NCBI RefSeq assembly: GCF_900114345.1
Contig: NZ_FOZJ01000001.1
Location: 1-64,000, forward strand
Direction of reading: 5' to 3'
DNA: 64,000 nt
Source of the DNA: Microbacterium sp. cf046
GTDB lineage: Bacteria; Actinomycetota; Actinomycetes; Actinomycetales; Microbacteriaceae
The notes beneath the pieces are model-generated. The model searched no databases. It was not told where the DNA came from and saw only the letters and a list, made by a program, of their open reading frames with translations. Of the stretch, positions 6,964 to 15,881 are shown piece after piece (within the stretch, counting starts at the first letter, position 1; each line of letters opens with the position of its first letter). Both the position numbers and the translations under genes were made by a program.

Positions 6964-7293
6964 ATGCCCATCTCCCCTTACATCGCCGAGCTTCGCACGC
7001 GAGTCGGGCACGACCTGTTACTGCTTCCGGCAGTCACCGCGGTGATCAGGAACGGTGGGCGCTTTCTGCTCGCACGCGAACTCACCCAGCGCGGGCAGGA
7101 ACTGGAGCCCGTGCTCCGCGCGCTCGCCCAGTCGGACAGCCGCGCACCGCTGCCCGAGGACGGCGCGGCGGAACTGAGCGTCGACGCGCTCCTGTTCGCC
7201 CTGCGCGCCACCCGCAACCCCGGGGTCGATCACCGCAATCCGACGGTGACGACCACGCATCGAGAAATGGCGAGAAATGGAGAGAAGCAGTGA
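6964..7293 (+). pseudogene. NUDIX N-terminus fused to HxlR-regulator C-terminus
   Basis: An intact 109-codon frame made of two unrelated halves. Residues 1 to about 36 (MPISPYIAELRTRVGHDLLLLP...RFLLARE) match the opening of NUDIX hydrolases but stop before the Nudix box. From about residue 37 (ELTQRGQELEPVLRAL...LSVDALLFALRAT) it matches the C-terminal part of HxlR-type winged-helix regulators, as seen in the complete HxlR protein of this window (ELTEYGRALEPIVLAL...TMALRTAF). An in-frame deletion probably removed the catalytic half of one gene and the DNA-binding half of the other. Neither activity can remain. It overlaps the start of the alpha/beta hydrolase, which the lost regulator may once have controlled. 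Confidence 0.7.
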
Positions 7294-8105
7294 ACGAGAT
7301 GACACTTCGTGTGACGTCCGCCGACGGTACGAGGATCGCTTACGACCGGAAAGGCACAGGCCCGGCGGTGATCCTCGTCGGCGGCACCCTGGACGACGGC
7401 GCTGAGAACGCGCCACTGGCCCGGCTCCTTGCCAACCATTTCACGGTCTACAACTACGCGCGACGCGGCCGGGGCGCCAGCGGCAATACACCGCCGTACG
7501 CCTTGGCGCGGGAGGTGGAAGACCTCGACGCGCTGATTGCGACAGCCGGCGGCTCAGCTCACGTGTACGGCGCCTCATCTGGCGGCGCCCTCGCGCTGGA
7601 GGCAGCAGCGGCAGGTTCGACGATCGACAAGATCGCGGTGTGGGATGTGCCGTACGTGATCGGGGACGACCAGTGGCCGAGGTTCAACCAGTACCTCGCT
7701 GACACTCACGAGGCAGACAAAGCCGGCCGGGACGAGGAGCTCTTGGAACTGTTCATGAGGCTTACGGGCGGATCCGACGCGGACATTGCAGCTGGGAAAC
7801 AGCATCCGATGTGGGCCTCGTCCGTCGCGCTCGCCCACACGCTCGTCAAGGACGCCGAGATCCTCAATGGCTACAAGATCCCCACGAACAGACTTGCCCG
7901 CATCAATCAGTCGGTCCTGGTTATCACCGAGGGTCCGACCACCGAGCCCCAATTCGCAGGCCTCCCGATCGACTTCTTCGACCGCGCCGCGAAAGCGATA
8001 ACCGCTGCCATCCCCCGGACCGAACGACACACGCTCGACGGGCAGGGACACGTCGTCGCCCCCGAACTCATCGCCCCTGTGCTGAAAACGTTCTTCAACC
8101 AGTAA
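7290..8105 (+). CDS. Alpha/beta-fold hydrolase
   Basis: A 271-residue cytosolic alpha/beta hydrolase. The nucleophile elbow is GASSG (Ser in VYGASSGGALALE), and the C-terminal His lies in LDGQGHVVAPE. The oxyanion region follows ILVGGTLDDG. The acid residue is less obvious; the usual position carries ITEGPTTE. The start is a GTG at 7290 overlapping the previous stop (GTGA); an ATG three codons later is possible. The substrate is unknown. This sub-family often sits beside HxlR or TetR regulators, which fits the regulator remnant immediately upstream. Confidence 0.8.
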   Translation: MNEMTLRVTSADGTRIAYDRKGTGPAVILVGGTLDDGAENAPLARLLANHFTVYNYARRGRGASGNTPPYALAREVEDLDALIATAGGSAHVYGASSGGALALEAAAAGSTIDKIAVWDVPYVIGDDQWPRFNQYLADTHEADKAGRDEELLELFMRLTGGSDADIAAGKQHPMWASSVALAHTLVKDAEILNGYKIPTNRLARINQSVLVITEGPTTEPQFAGLPIDFFDRAAKAITAAIPRTERHTLDGQGHVVAPELIAPVLKTFFNQ

Positions 8106-8340
8106 CTCGTCGACTGATCAGGTCGCGACTGTGGGTCGCTTCGGAACGCAGGCCCATCGGCCACGTCAGCATCGGTCGGTGAGCGGCGACTCCTGAGTTC
8201 CGGAGTCTCGCCGACGAGACGAATTCATACCAGTCGCATAGCCGGTGCCCGTTGAGCGATCGTTGTTCGCTCGTCGACTTGCGCCACCTCGGGGCCGTAT
8301 CGTCGGCGGTGGTGCACTGATCCGTGGCAAGGGAGCAGCC

Positions 8341-9729
8341 ATGTTCGACGAGAACGCGTACGAGATCAAGGGCGGGTTTCCCACCGCCGAGACCGCTGCA
8401 TTCGCCTTCGATGAGGCAGACCTTGTGCGGGCATTGCATGCGTACCGCTTCTTCTACCCGACCGTGTCGTTCGAAGCGACCTGGCGCGGGAATCTCACCG
8501 GCGGTGTCATCCCCAACAAGGTGTTCCCTGCGTTGAAGGGTACGCCGAAGCAGCTCGTCTTCACCCCGAACTCCGACACCCCCTATGGCGCTGTCGCGCT
8601 CGATCTCTCCGACGGCCCGATCGTGTTGGAGGTCCCGCCCGGGCCGATCATGGGCACCTTCAACGACCTCAACCAGCTCTGGGTGATGGACTACGGGCTC
8701 CCCGGCCCGGCGAAAGCAGCGGGCGGCAAACACGTCGTCCTCCCCCCGGGGTGGGACGGTGCGGTCCCCGACGGCATGTTCGTGGGCAGGTCCACGACCA
8801 ATCGGGTGCTGGGCTTGATCCGTGCCATGCCCATCGGCGGTGATATGGACGCGGCGGACCGGCTCATGCAGTCCGTGAAGGTATACCCATTGGAGCCACG
8901 ACAGGACTGGCCCGAGACCACCTGGGTGGACCTGTCCGTCCTCGACGGAGCGGACTTCACCCCGGTGCGGTGGGAAACCGGACTGGACTATTGGCGAGTG
9001 CTCCACGAGACCCTCCAGGAAGAGCCACCGAACCCCGCCTACCGGTACGAGTACGGCGAGCTGGCGCAGCTCGGGATCGCTCGCGGCCGCACGTTCGCCC
9101 CCGACACACGTCAGTCCGGGATCCTCGCGAAGGCGGCGGTGATCGGGCACGCGCACTTGCTGGCACAGTCGTTCGCCGACCGCAGCCCCATCAAGGAGGT
9201 GTGGCCCGGCACGCAGTGGGAATGGGCTGTTCTGCAGTCCGAGAACGGCACGTTCGACACAGCCGACTACACCGACCTGTATGCCCGCGAGAAATGGTTC
9301 TACCAAGCGCAGGTCGAATCACCCGCGATGTTCGCCCGGTCCCCAGGAGCAGGCTCGTTGTACTGGCTCGGCCTCCGCGACGGCAACGGCGACTACCTCT
9401 ACGGCGAGAACACCTACACCCTGGATGTCCCGCTCCCCGTCCCCGCCACCCTGTTCTGGTCGATCACCGTCTACGACGCGGAAACACGCAGCGAGATCCT
9501 CTCTGACCAGAACTCAGCGGCGCTCCGCTCCATGTACGAGCTCGCCGACCTGGAGGGGCAGACCGTCAGACTCCACTTCTCGCCGGAGTCGCCCGCAGAC
9601 GCGAACGGTGCGACCCGGTGGATCAAGACCAAGCCCGGCACCGGATGGTTCGTCTACTTCCGAATCTACGGACCTCAGCCCGCCGCCTTCGACGGCGCCT
9701 GGCAGTTACCCGACTTCACACGGGCGTAG
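8341..9729 (+). CDS. DUF1254/DUF1214 domain protein
   Basis: A 462-residue protein with an N-terminal DUF1254 region (VRALHAYRFFYPTVSFE, LVFTPNSDTPYGAVALDLSDGP) and a C-terminal DUF1214 region (GENTYTLDVPLPVPATLFWSITVYDAETR, GTGWFVYFRIYGP). The combination is common and of unknown biochemical function. There is no signal peptide here, unlike many family members that are exported. The ATG at 8341 has an AAGGGAG site 4 nt upstream. It is preceded by a 235-nt gap with short 6-bp stems and seems to be transcribed alone. Confidence 0.85.
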   Translation: MFDENAYEIKGGFPTAETAAFAFDEADLVRALHAYRFFYPTVSFEATWRGNLTGGVIPNKVFPALKGTPKQLVFTPNSDTPYGAVALDLSDGPIVLEVPPGPIMGTFNDLNQLWVMDYGLPGPAKAAGGKHVVLPPGWDGAVPDGMFVGRSTTNRVLGLIRAMPIGGDMDAADRLMQSVKVYPLEPRQDWPETTWVDLSVLDGADFTPVRWETGLDYWRVLHETLQEEPPNPAYRYEYGELAQLGIARGRTFAPDTRQSGILAKAAVIGHAHLLAQSFADRSPIKEVWPGTQWEWAVLQSENGTFDTADYTDLYAREKWFYQAQVESPAMFARSPGAGSLYWLGLRDGNGDYLYGENTYTLDVPLPVPATLFWSITVYDAETRSEILSDQNSAALRSMYELADLEGQTVRLHFSPESPADANGATRWIKTKPGTGWFVYFRIYGPQPAAFDGAWQLPDFTRA

Positions 9730-10126
9730 CAACGGGACTCTCTACGCGACCGCCGCATTGTGCAAACCGGATGCAGTCGCACTCACACTGGCGTGCCGTG
9801 CGTCCGACTGTCCTTGAAGGCGCCCTCATCGAGACGATTGGCGACGGTTGTGTGAACGGCGCCCGCTGAGGGGTCCCTCACGGACCGCTGCAACCGCGTC
9901 CGCGTGCGCTCTCACGGAGTCGGTCAGCACCACCGCCGTCAACCCCGAGCCTGCGCTCCAGGGGGTGTTCGCTGCGCCCCGCGTACGCATGGACACGTTC
10001 GACGAGCTGTTCGCCTGACCCTGACAAGTCCCCGGACGGCCTTCCGTCGATAAATCGGCCCGGGGCACTTCATCCACATGGTCTCCGCTGTTACCGTGAA
10101 CGTCAGGACGATCGGCGGGGGGACTC
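9730..10126 (+). other. Intergenic region, possible remnant of a C-terminus
   Basis: A 397-nt gap. One plus-strand frame ends in a protein-like run (TESVSTTAVNPEPALQGVF, then PRVRMDTFDELFA) with a stop at 10016-10018 but no start, so a decayed gene fragment is possible. Nothing else is recognised. Confidence 0.3.
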
Positions 10127-10852
10127 GTGAGAGCAGTGGTCGTATGGGCGCTTGTCACCGTGGCGGCCTTCGCCGGAGGCAGTGCGACGGCGGCACCTGG
10201 GGATCCGCCGCTGATCCTGCAGGTCGTCCCGTCGGAGGTGGCCCCCGGATCGACGGTGACTCTGAGGGTGGCGACGAATTGCCGGGACGGCGACACCATC
10301 GACTTCACGATCGACGGCGCGGGGTTCGACAGCGGGACGATAGGGTTCTGCGTCACCGGCGCGTACACCGGCCGGATCACCGCTCCGACAACGCCAGGAA
10401 ATTACACGGCGCGAGCGGATCTCGGGTCGCCCCTGACGGCGCTGTTGACCGTCACGCCCACCTCGGGCGGCAGCGTCTGCGACCAGGCGATTGCCGAAGC
10501 CGGCACAGGCAGCGGAGCATTCGGGCACTACGAACTCGTCTTCGCCCCCCAGCAGGGCGGCTCGGGCAGTCAGGTCGTCGTCGGCACCGCCGGAAATGAT
10601 CGCCTGCGCGGCGGCTCGGGCTCCGACGTCCTCTGCGGTGGCGAGGGCGACGACGACCTGATGGGCGGCTCTGGCGATGACGCGGTCTACGGCGAGAACG
10701 GCGCCGACCGACTCACCGGAGGCGCGGGCGATGATTCCCTCGATGGTGGGGGCGGAGATGACGCACTGTGGGGCGGCTCGGGTGACGACATCCTGATCAA
10801 CGGCGAGGCAGTCGACGAGGGGTCCGGCGACGACTTCACCGTCGGCCGGTAG
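10127..10852 (+). CDS. Secreted RTX-repeat (calcium-binding) protein
   Basis: A 241-residue secreted protein. It begins with a Sec signal peptide (RAVVVWALVTVAAFAGGSATA, cleavage about residue 22), then an Ig-like region (residues 30-110, VPSEVAPGSTVTLRV). From about residue 150 there are tandem RTX nonapeptides of the GGxGxDxLx type (GGSGSDVLC, GGEGDDDLM, GGSGDDAVY, GGAGDDSLD, GGSGDDILI), which fold as a calcium-binding beta-roll. RTX proteins of Gram-negatives use type I secretion; here the Sec signal replaces that route. It probably folds outside the cell on binding calcium. No enzyme domain is seen. GTG start at 10127. Confidence 0.82.
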   Translation: MRAVVVWALVTVAAFAGGSATAAPGDPPLILQVVPSEVAPGSTVTLRVATNCRDGDTIDFTIDGAGFDSGTIGFCVTGAYTGRITAPTTPGNYTARADLGSPLTALLTVTPTSGGSVCDQAIAEAGTGSGAFGHYELVFAPQQGGSGSQVVVGTAGNDRLRGGSGSDVLCGGEGDDDLMGGSGDDAVYGENGADRLTGGAGDDSLDGGGGDDALWGGSGDDILINGEAVDEGSGDDFTVGR

Positions 10853-11058
10853 CGCCCGGCAGCGCACCATGTGGCCGGCTCGGTAGAAGACCGGCGGCTC
10901 GAGGCTCCGCTTCCTCGGACAACGTCGAGACCAAAAACCGGTTGGGGACGGCATTCACCGTTCAGGCCGCAGGCAGCTGGTAGCCGAAGGTCGCGCTGCG
11001 AGATCTTTCGTTATGTCGGTACGTGTGACCGATCACGTCACTGCGGACACTATGAAGT

Positions 11059-11625
11059 GTGAGGGAAGAATCTGACCAGGCCGTGTGGCAGCAACTGCTG
11101 GCAGGCAACGAGCGGGCCTACGGCCTGATCTGGGATCGGCACCGTGACCGGGTATTCCGGCATCTGGTCATGGGCGGCAACTCCGCAACCGACGCCGAAG
11201 ACCTCACCGCCGCCGTCTTTCTCGAGCTCTGGCGTCGACGGTCCAGCATTCGGTTCGTCGACGAATCGGCGCTTCCTTGGCTGATCGTGACAGCACAGAA
11301 CGTGACCAGGAACGCGACCCGGGCCCGCATCCGCCATCGACGGTTCCTGTCCCGCCTGCCTCCATCGCGCGATCAACCGGACCACGCAGAGTTGCACGCC
11401 GACCAGAATGACGAGACGGTCGCCCGGCTGCGCCTGGTGATCTCCGTAGCGCGGCCCGCTGATGCGCGACTGCTCGCGACGACCGCACTGGAGGGCTTCA
11501 CCGTCTCGGAGGCAGCCGGTGCCATGGGTATCTCCGAGCCCGCCGCCAAGATGCGTCTATCACGACTGCGGTCACGATTGCGCGCGGATCTTCAACCCGA
11601 CCTCTCTGCAGAAGGAGGTGTCTGA
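11059..11625 (+). CDS. ECF RNA polymerase sigma factor
   Basis: A 188-residue ECF sigma factor. Region 2 is visible in AYGLIWDRHRDRVFRHL and DAEDLTAAVFLELWRRR, including the -10-melting part. Region 4 is in LATTALEGFTVSEAAGAMGISEPAAKMRLSRLRSRL, a helix-turn-helix for the -35 element. The two regions are joined by a linker of about 60 residues (ARIRHRRFLSRLPPS...). The start is a GTG at 11059. It overlaps the next gene (TGATG), a membrane protein that is probably its partner. Likely targets include its own promoter, but no paired promoter could be named. Confidence 0.9.
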   Translation: MREESDQAVWQQLLAGNERAYGLIWDRHRDRVFRHLVMGGNSATDAEDLTAAVFLELWRRRSSIRFVDESALPWLIVTAQNVTRNATRARIRHRRFLSRLPPSRDQPDHAELHADQNDETVARLRLVISVARPADARLLATTALEGFTVSEAAGAMGISEPAAKMRLSRLRSRLRADLQPDLSAEGGV

Positions 11626-12485
11626 TGCCTGAGTTCACCCCGGACCGCTCGGACGCGATCCGCGAAGGACTGATCCGACTTGCAGCCGCATCGCTACACG
11701 GCCGCGCCGCTGTGGGATCAACATCCGCGTCGGCGCCGGCAACCGTCCACGCCGACACTTCCACGCCTGGACCTGGCCGTCGGCCACATGGGATGCAGTG
11801 GGCGGCTGCGACGCTCGCGCTCATCCTCGTGGGCGGCGTCGTCGGCCTGACCGCCACCGCGGCACTCAACGCCGGATCACCGACGGCGAGCACGCCCGCA
11901 CCGAGCGATTCGCCGTCGACGCAACCGACGACCACCCCAACCCGCAGTCCGTCCGCATCTGCGTCGCCGACGCCCGCTCCGTCGGAGCAGTCGACGATTG
12001 ATCCTCTGCTGATCAGCGCAAAGGGTATCGGGCCGTACCTGCTGGGCGGCTCATTCGCCGACGCTCGCGAAATGCTGGGCCTGCCTGCACCTCATGAACT
12101 CGATCCCTCATTCGAGGACAGGTGCCCGTGGTTCGCTTCGGCCGGCGATCTGAATCCCCTGATGACCTACGTCATCGCCCAGACCGGCATCCGGGACGGC
12201 GTGACCACCGGCACCGACGTGATCGGCAGCGTCCAGGTGCAGGACGGCGGCACGGGTGAGGGCCCCCTGCCACACACAGAAGCAGGCGTCGGTCTGCGCT
12301 CGACCGAAAAGGACGTGCGCGCCGCCTACCCGAATGCCACGGAGGAGAAGACCCTGTTCTCGGACTCGGCGCTCCGGGTCACTGAGGGGGACACCTCGAT
12401 CATCTTCGAGTTCAGGGACGGCCTTGCGTATATGGTCACCGTGCTGCCCGCGACCGAAGAGATCCCCCCGGAGTACTGCGCCTGA
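11625..12485 (+). CDS. Single-pass membrane partner of the ECF sigma factor
   Basis: A 286-residue protein translated in overlap with the sigma factor gene, with an AAGGAGG site inside that gene. Layout: cytoplasmic N-terminus of about 60 residues, one membrane helix (about 63-85, WAAATLALILVGGVVGL), a Ser/Thr/Pro-rich linker (about 90-128), and an extracytoplasmic domain that starts with GIGPYLLGG and ends with EYCA. The arrangement is that of an anti-sigma factor or sigma regulator, but the cytoplasmic part has no zinc-type HxxxCxxC motif. The outer domain has the same layout as that of the lipoprotein at 1659-2747, so both may sense the same kind of signal. The anti-sigma role is inferred from context. 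Confidence 0.75.
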   Translation: MPEFTPDRSDAIREGLIRLAAASLHGRAAVGSTSASAPATVHADTSTPGPGRRPHGMQWAAATLALILVGGVVGLTATAALNAGSPTASTPAPSDSPSTQPTTTPTRSPSASASPTPAPSEQSTIDPLLISAKGIGPYLLGGSFADAREMLGLPAPHELDPSFEDRCPWFASAGDLNPLMTYVIAQTGIRDGVTTGTDVIGSVQVQDGGTGEGPLPHTEAGVGLRSTEKDVRAAYPNATEEKTLFSDSALRVTEGDTSIIFEFRDGLAYMVTVLPATEEIPPEYCA

Positions 12486-12519
12486 TAGTCACTGCTGAGC
12501 CGCCAACTCGGCGATCGGC

Positions 12520-13146
12520 TTATCGAGCTCCATCTCGCCGTTCGGATGCCGCCACCGGGACACCGTCGTCGGGCTGCGCCTCGATCACCGGCCGGAACGG
12601 GATCGACGAGGCAATCGCGAGCAGGACGAGGAGCGAGAAGGCGAGCAGTGCGACCCAGACGCCACGCGGCTCGGTCACCGCAAGGCGTGGTCCTGCAATG
12701 CCGAACGTCGCGAGCGTCACGCCGACGATCAACAGGGCGCTGATCACACCGCACAAAATGCGCGCCCAGAGCCGGCCTCGCCCCGAGGTGGCAAATCCTC
12801 CGCCGATGGCGAGCAGAGCGACGGCCACGGCTCCTCCACCCAGACCCTGCGTGACAAACGCCACGATGGCATCGGGAAGGAGCATCGGTGCGATGGCGAA
12901 CACTGCTGGCGCGGCACCGAGCCAACGCCAGCCGGGGCGTCCCCCGCGCAACCGAATCGTGTGCGCCCACCCCAGCAGGCCGCCGACGATCACTCCCGGA
13001 AGCAGAATGGCAGCGAACGTGTCGAGCCAGCTGACGGTCGACCCGTAGCCGGCGAACTCGCTCATCACCGCACGGAAGGACGCCGCCCAGGCGAGCCCAC
13101 ACAGGGCGCCGAGGGCCACGGTCGCCGTGACGCGGCGGCTGCTCAT
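12520..13146 (-). CDS. Multi-spanning membrane protein, unknown function
   Basis: A 208-residue membrane protein with about five hydrophobic helices (for example VALGALCGLAWAASF, TFAAILLPGVIVGGLLGWAH, AVAVALLAIGGG, ILCGVISALLIVGVTLATFG, WVALLAFSLLVLLAIASS) and a short polar C-terminus. The start ATG at 13146 (MSSRRV) fits a positive N-terminus before the first helix. No transport or enzyme motif is seen. It converges with the sigma-partner gene 34 nt away. Confidence 0.7.
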   Translation of the reverse strand: MSSRRVTATVALGALCGLAWAASFRAVMSEFAGYGSTVSWLDTFAAILLPGVIVGGLLGWAHTIRLRGGRPGWRWLGAAPAVFAIAPMLLPDAIVAFVTQGLGGGAVAVALLAIGGGFATSGRGRLWARILCGVISALLIVGVTLATFGIAGPRLAVTEPRGVWVALLAFSLLVLLAIASSIPFRPVIEAQPDDGVPVAASERRDGAR

Positions 13147-13409
13147 CGTCCCGCGGCTCTCTCGGGCGATCCCGAAGGCTTTCGAGCCCGCATCCAGCCC
13201 ACCCCTCGTCGGCGTCTCTCGAACAGTGGGTTTGACGACTCTCCGGCTGGTGGAGCTTCTCAACACCGTGCGAGTTCAGCTGTTGGTGATTATGCCGCAG
13301 CGAGTTCGGAGATCGCGACCTCCTCTTGAGTCGCGTCAAGGAGCTTCATGGCGAGCGCGGCGAATCCACTCGGTCGCGGGATCGTGGTCCGCAGGGCATT
13401 GTGGGTCAC

Positions 13410-14714
13410 ATGGCCCGCTTCCTGCTCTCGGCAATGCCGTTCACGGGGCACATCAACCCCGTCCGCGCGGTTGCGGCTGCGCTTGTCGCCCGTGGACATG
13501 ACGTGCGGGTCTACTCGGGCGCGGCGTTCCGCGGGCCTGTGGAGTCGTCGGGTGCCCGGCTCGTGCCGTGGCATCACGCTCCCGACTTCGATGAGAACAA
13601 CCTCGCCGCGACGTTCCCACGGCTCCGGGGCAAGAAGGGTCTGGGTCAGCTGCTCATCAACGTCGAAGATGTCTTCATCAACACCTCTCCCGCGCAGGTG
13701 GAAGATCTTCGGGACGAATGGGACAGGGAACCGTGGGATGCGATCGCCGGCGACGACGTCTCGATCGGCGTTGCGCTGTACGCCGCGCAGAACGGCGGCC
13801 CATGGGCGACGATCTCGATCACCCCGCTCAATCTCGCCGGAACACAGGGTCCTCCCTCCGGAATGGGCTTGTGGCCCGGCACGAACCCGTTCACCAAGGG
13901 GAGGGATGCCGTCCTCCGCGCGATTGCGCCGCTCCTCGCCCGATCGCTGGCGACGGCGATCGCGAGATCCGAGAATTCCATCGGCCTCCAGCCGCGCGGG
14001 CTGAACATGGAGCAGATCACCTTCTCACGACAGCTCATTGTTGCGAGCGGATCGCCGCTGCTGGACTTCGAGCGCACCGACAGGCCCGACTTCCTCCACT
14101 TCGTGGGCGAGCTCCGGACGCCGCGGACGGCGTCGCCGGCGATGCCGGCGTGGTGGAAGAGCGACGTGGACGGTCGACGGGTCGTGCATGTCACGCAGGG
14201 GACGCAGAACGTCGATCCGACCGATCTCATTCTTCCCACGCTCGCGGCGTTGGCCGACCGCGACGATCTTCTCGTGGTGGTCACGACAGGTGTCCCCGGA
14301 GAGGATGAGCTGCCGTTCCCCATCCCTGCCAACACGCGCGTCGCAGGGATCCTGCCGTACGGCGAGCTCCTTCCACGGGTGGATGTCGCCGTGACGAATG
14401 GAGGGTGGGGTGGGACGCTCGCGATGCTCGCCCGCGGCATCCCCCTCGTGATCGCGGGAGGCGACCTCGACAAACCTGAGGTCGCCTCCCGCGTCGCATG
14501 GACCGGAGCAGCAGTCAACCTCAAAACCGGCACGCCCACCAAGGCTCAGGTCGCCGCCGGACTCGACACCGTCACGACAGACCCGTCATACCGGGACGCC
14601 GCAGAACGCGTCGGTGTACAACTGCAGGCGCTCGGCGGAGCCGCCCGGGCAGCCGAGCTGCTCGAGCAACTCGCTCAACCCGCGTACGGGTCAACCCGTG
14701 GACCCGGCGACTGA
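13410..14714 (+). CDS. Glycosyltransferase, GT1/UGT-like (MGT family)
   Basis: A 434-residue GT-B glycosyltransferase similar to macrolide or rhamnosyl transferases that glycosylate small hydrophobic acceptors. The N-terminal Rossmann opening is FLLSAMPFTGHINPVRAVAAAL, with the His of TGHINP in the position of the catalytic base. The C-terminal donor-binding block is DVAVTNGGWGGTLAMLARGIPLVIAGGDLDKPEVASRV, a degenerate form of the usual HxGxxT...P signature in which His is replaced by Asn. The acceptor is unknown. ATG 13410 is chosen because it begins the Rossmann strand. It converges with the reductase gene 22 nt downstream. Confidence 0.82.
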   Translation: MARFLLSAMPFTGHINPVRAVAAALVARGHDVRVYSGAAFRGPVESSGARLVPWHHAPDFDENNLAATFPRLRGKKGLGQLLINVEDVFINTSPAQVEDLRDEWDREPWDAIAGDDVSIGVALYAAQNGGPWATISITPLNLAGTQGPPSGMGLWPGTNPFTKGRDAVLRAIAPLLARSLATAIARSENSIGLQPRGLNMEQITFSRQLIVASGSPLLDFERTDRPDFLHFVGELRTPRTASPAMPAWWKSDVDGRRVVHVTQGTQNVDPTDLILPTLAALADRDDLLVVVTTGVPGEDELPFPIPANTRVAGILPYGELLPRVDVAVTNGGWGGTLAMLARGIPLVIAGGDLDKPEVASRVAWTGAAVNLKTGTPTKAQVAAGLDTVTTDPSYRDAAERVGVQLQALGGAARAAELLEQLAQPAYGSTRGPGD

Positions 14715-14736
14715 CGCGGCCCGCGACGGGTGGGCG

Positions 14737-15780
14737 TCAGTGTGCGGCCGGCGGGACGACGCCGAGATCGAGCATGCTTACGGCGGCGTCGACCACGGTC
14801 TCGTCGAGCGGGCGGGATTGCCAGCCGAGAACTCGTCGGATCTTGGACGCGTCGATTCGCTTCACTATGTCGACGTCGTCGGCGAGTCCGCGCAGAGCCG
14901 GGTTCGATTCGGCTGCCGCGCGGATCGCAGCGCTCGGTGTCGTCTTCGTCGTGACATGGGATGCCCGGTCACCGAGATGCGCCCGCAGGATCGCCCCGAT
15001 CTCTTCAAGCTTCAGGCCATCACCGCTCCCGACGATGAACCGCTGCCCTGCAGCATCCGCGGTCGTCATCGCGAGAACGTGCGCAACGGCGACGTCCCGC
15101 ACGTCGACGATGGGGATCCACAGGTTCGGGTACGAATCCAGCTGCCCTGAGAGGATGCGGCGCACGATCGCATTGCCACCGGTGACCGACGACGAGACGA
15201 CCGGACCGAGCACCGCGACCGGATTGAGCGCGACGAGTTCCATGCCTGATTCGCGGGCGAAGCTCCATGCGGCGCGCTCGGCGAGCACCTTGCTCCGTCC
15301 GTAGGCGTCCATGCCGGGACCATCGAGCGGCGACCAGTCCTCGTCGGTGAACGTGTGGTCGGTGCGGCCCCAGCCGAAGCCGATCGCGTGAAACGCAGAC
15401 GTCAGCACCACTCTCTTCACTCCCGCGCCCTGCGCTGCGCGCAGGACCCGCAAGGTGCCTTCGCGCGCCGGTACGATCACATCGTCCTCGTTCTCGACGT
15501 GTCCGGGCATCACGGGCGACGCCACATGAACCACGTAGTCGGTGCCCTCGACGGCAGCCGCCCAACCCGCGTCGTCGAGCAGATCCGCCGCGAAGAGTTC
15601 GAGCCGGTCGCCGGGGTCGGCTCCGAGGCGTGCGAGCTGCTCGCGTACCTGCGGTTCACGATCGAGAGAGCGTGCTGTGGTTCGCACACGATGGCCGTGA
15701 TCGATCAGGGCGGCGATGATGTGGCTCGCGATAAATCCGGCGCCGCCGGTGACGAGGACGGGAGGCTGTTCGTTGGTCAT
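14737..15780 (-). CDS. NAD-dependent epimerase/reductase (extended SDR)
   Basis: A 347-residue extended short-chain dehydrogenase like dihydroflavonol-4-reductases and aldehyde reductases. It has the nucleotide-binding motif TGGAGFIASHI (about residues 11-21) and the catalytic YGRSK (Tyr-x3-Lys). DYVVHVASPV marks the usual region after strand beta-4. It probably reduces an aldehyde or ketone with NAD(P)H. It is divergent from the XRE regulator at 15882; such pairs commonly mean that the regulator controls the reductase. No signal peptide. Confidence 0.85.
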   Translation of the reverse strand: MTNEQPPVLVTGGAGFIASHIIAALIDHGHRVRTTARSLDREPQVREQLARLGADPGDRLELFAADLLDDAGWAAAVEGTDYVVHVASPVMPGHVENEDDVIVPAREGTLRVLRAAQGAGVKRVVLTSAFHAIGFGWGRTDHTFTDEDWSPLDGPGMDAYGRSKVLAERAAWSFARESGMELVALNPVAVLGPVVSSSVTGGNAIVRRILSGQLDSYPNLWIPIVDVRDVAVAHVLAMTTADAAGQRFIVGSGDGLKLEEIGAILRAHLGDRASHVTTKTTPSAAIRAAAESNPALRGLADDVDIVKRIDASKIRRVLGWQSRPLDETVVDAAVSMLDLGVVPPAAH

Positions 15781-15869
15781 GCTCTCAGCCTGATCCCGTG
15801 ACGCCGATGCATCCAGGTTCCCGTCGATCCTGGGGGCGGCGGGACCATGATGCCCGGAGACCGGGGGCT

Positions 15870-15875
15870 TACGCT
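15870..15875 (+). promoter_or_regulatory. Leaderless -10 box (TACGCT) of the XRE regulator
   Basis: TACGCT lies 6 nt before the ATG at 15882 and there is no ribosome binding site. Confidence 0.6.
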
Positions 15876-15881
15876 GGCGGC

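Noticed and set aside
9880..10018. Plus-strand C-terminus-like run ending MDTFDELFA
   Set aside because: No start and no recognisable family; it cannot be supported as a gene.
13290..13403. Minus-strand tail (SGFAALAMKLLDATQEEVAISELAAA) that looks like the C-terminus of a lost protein
   Set aside because: Protein-like, but no start or domain can be shown; it may be a gene fragment cut by the glycosyltransferase, and was not annotated.
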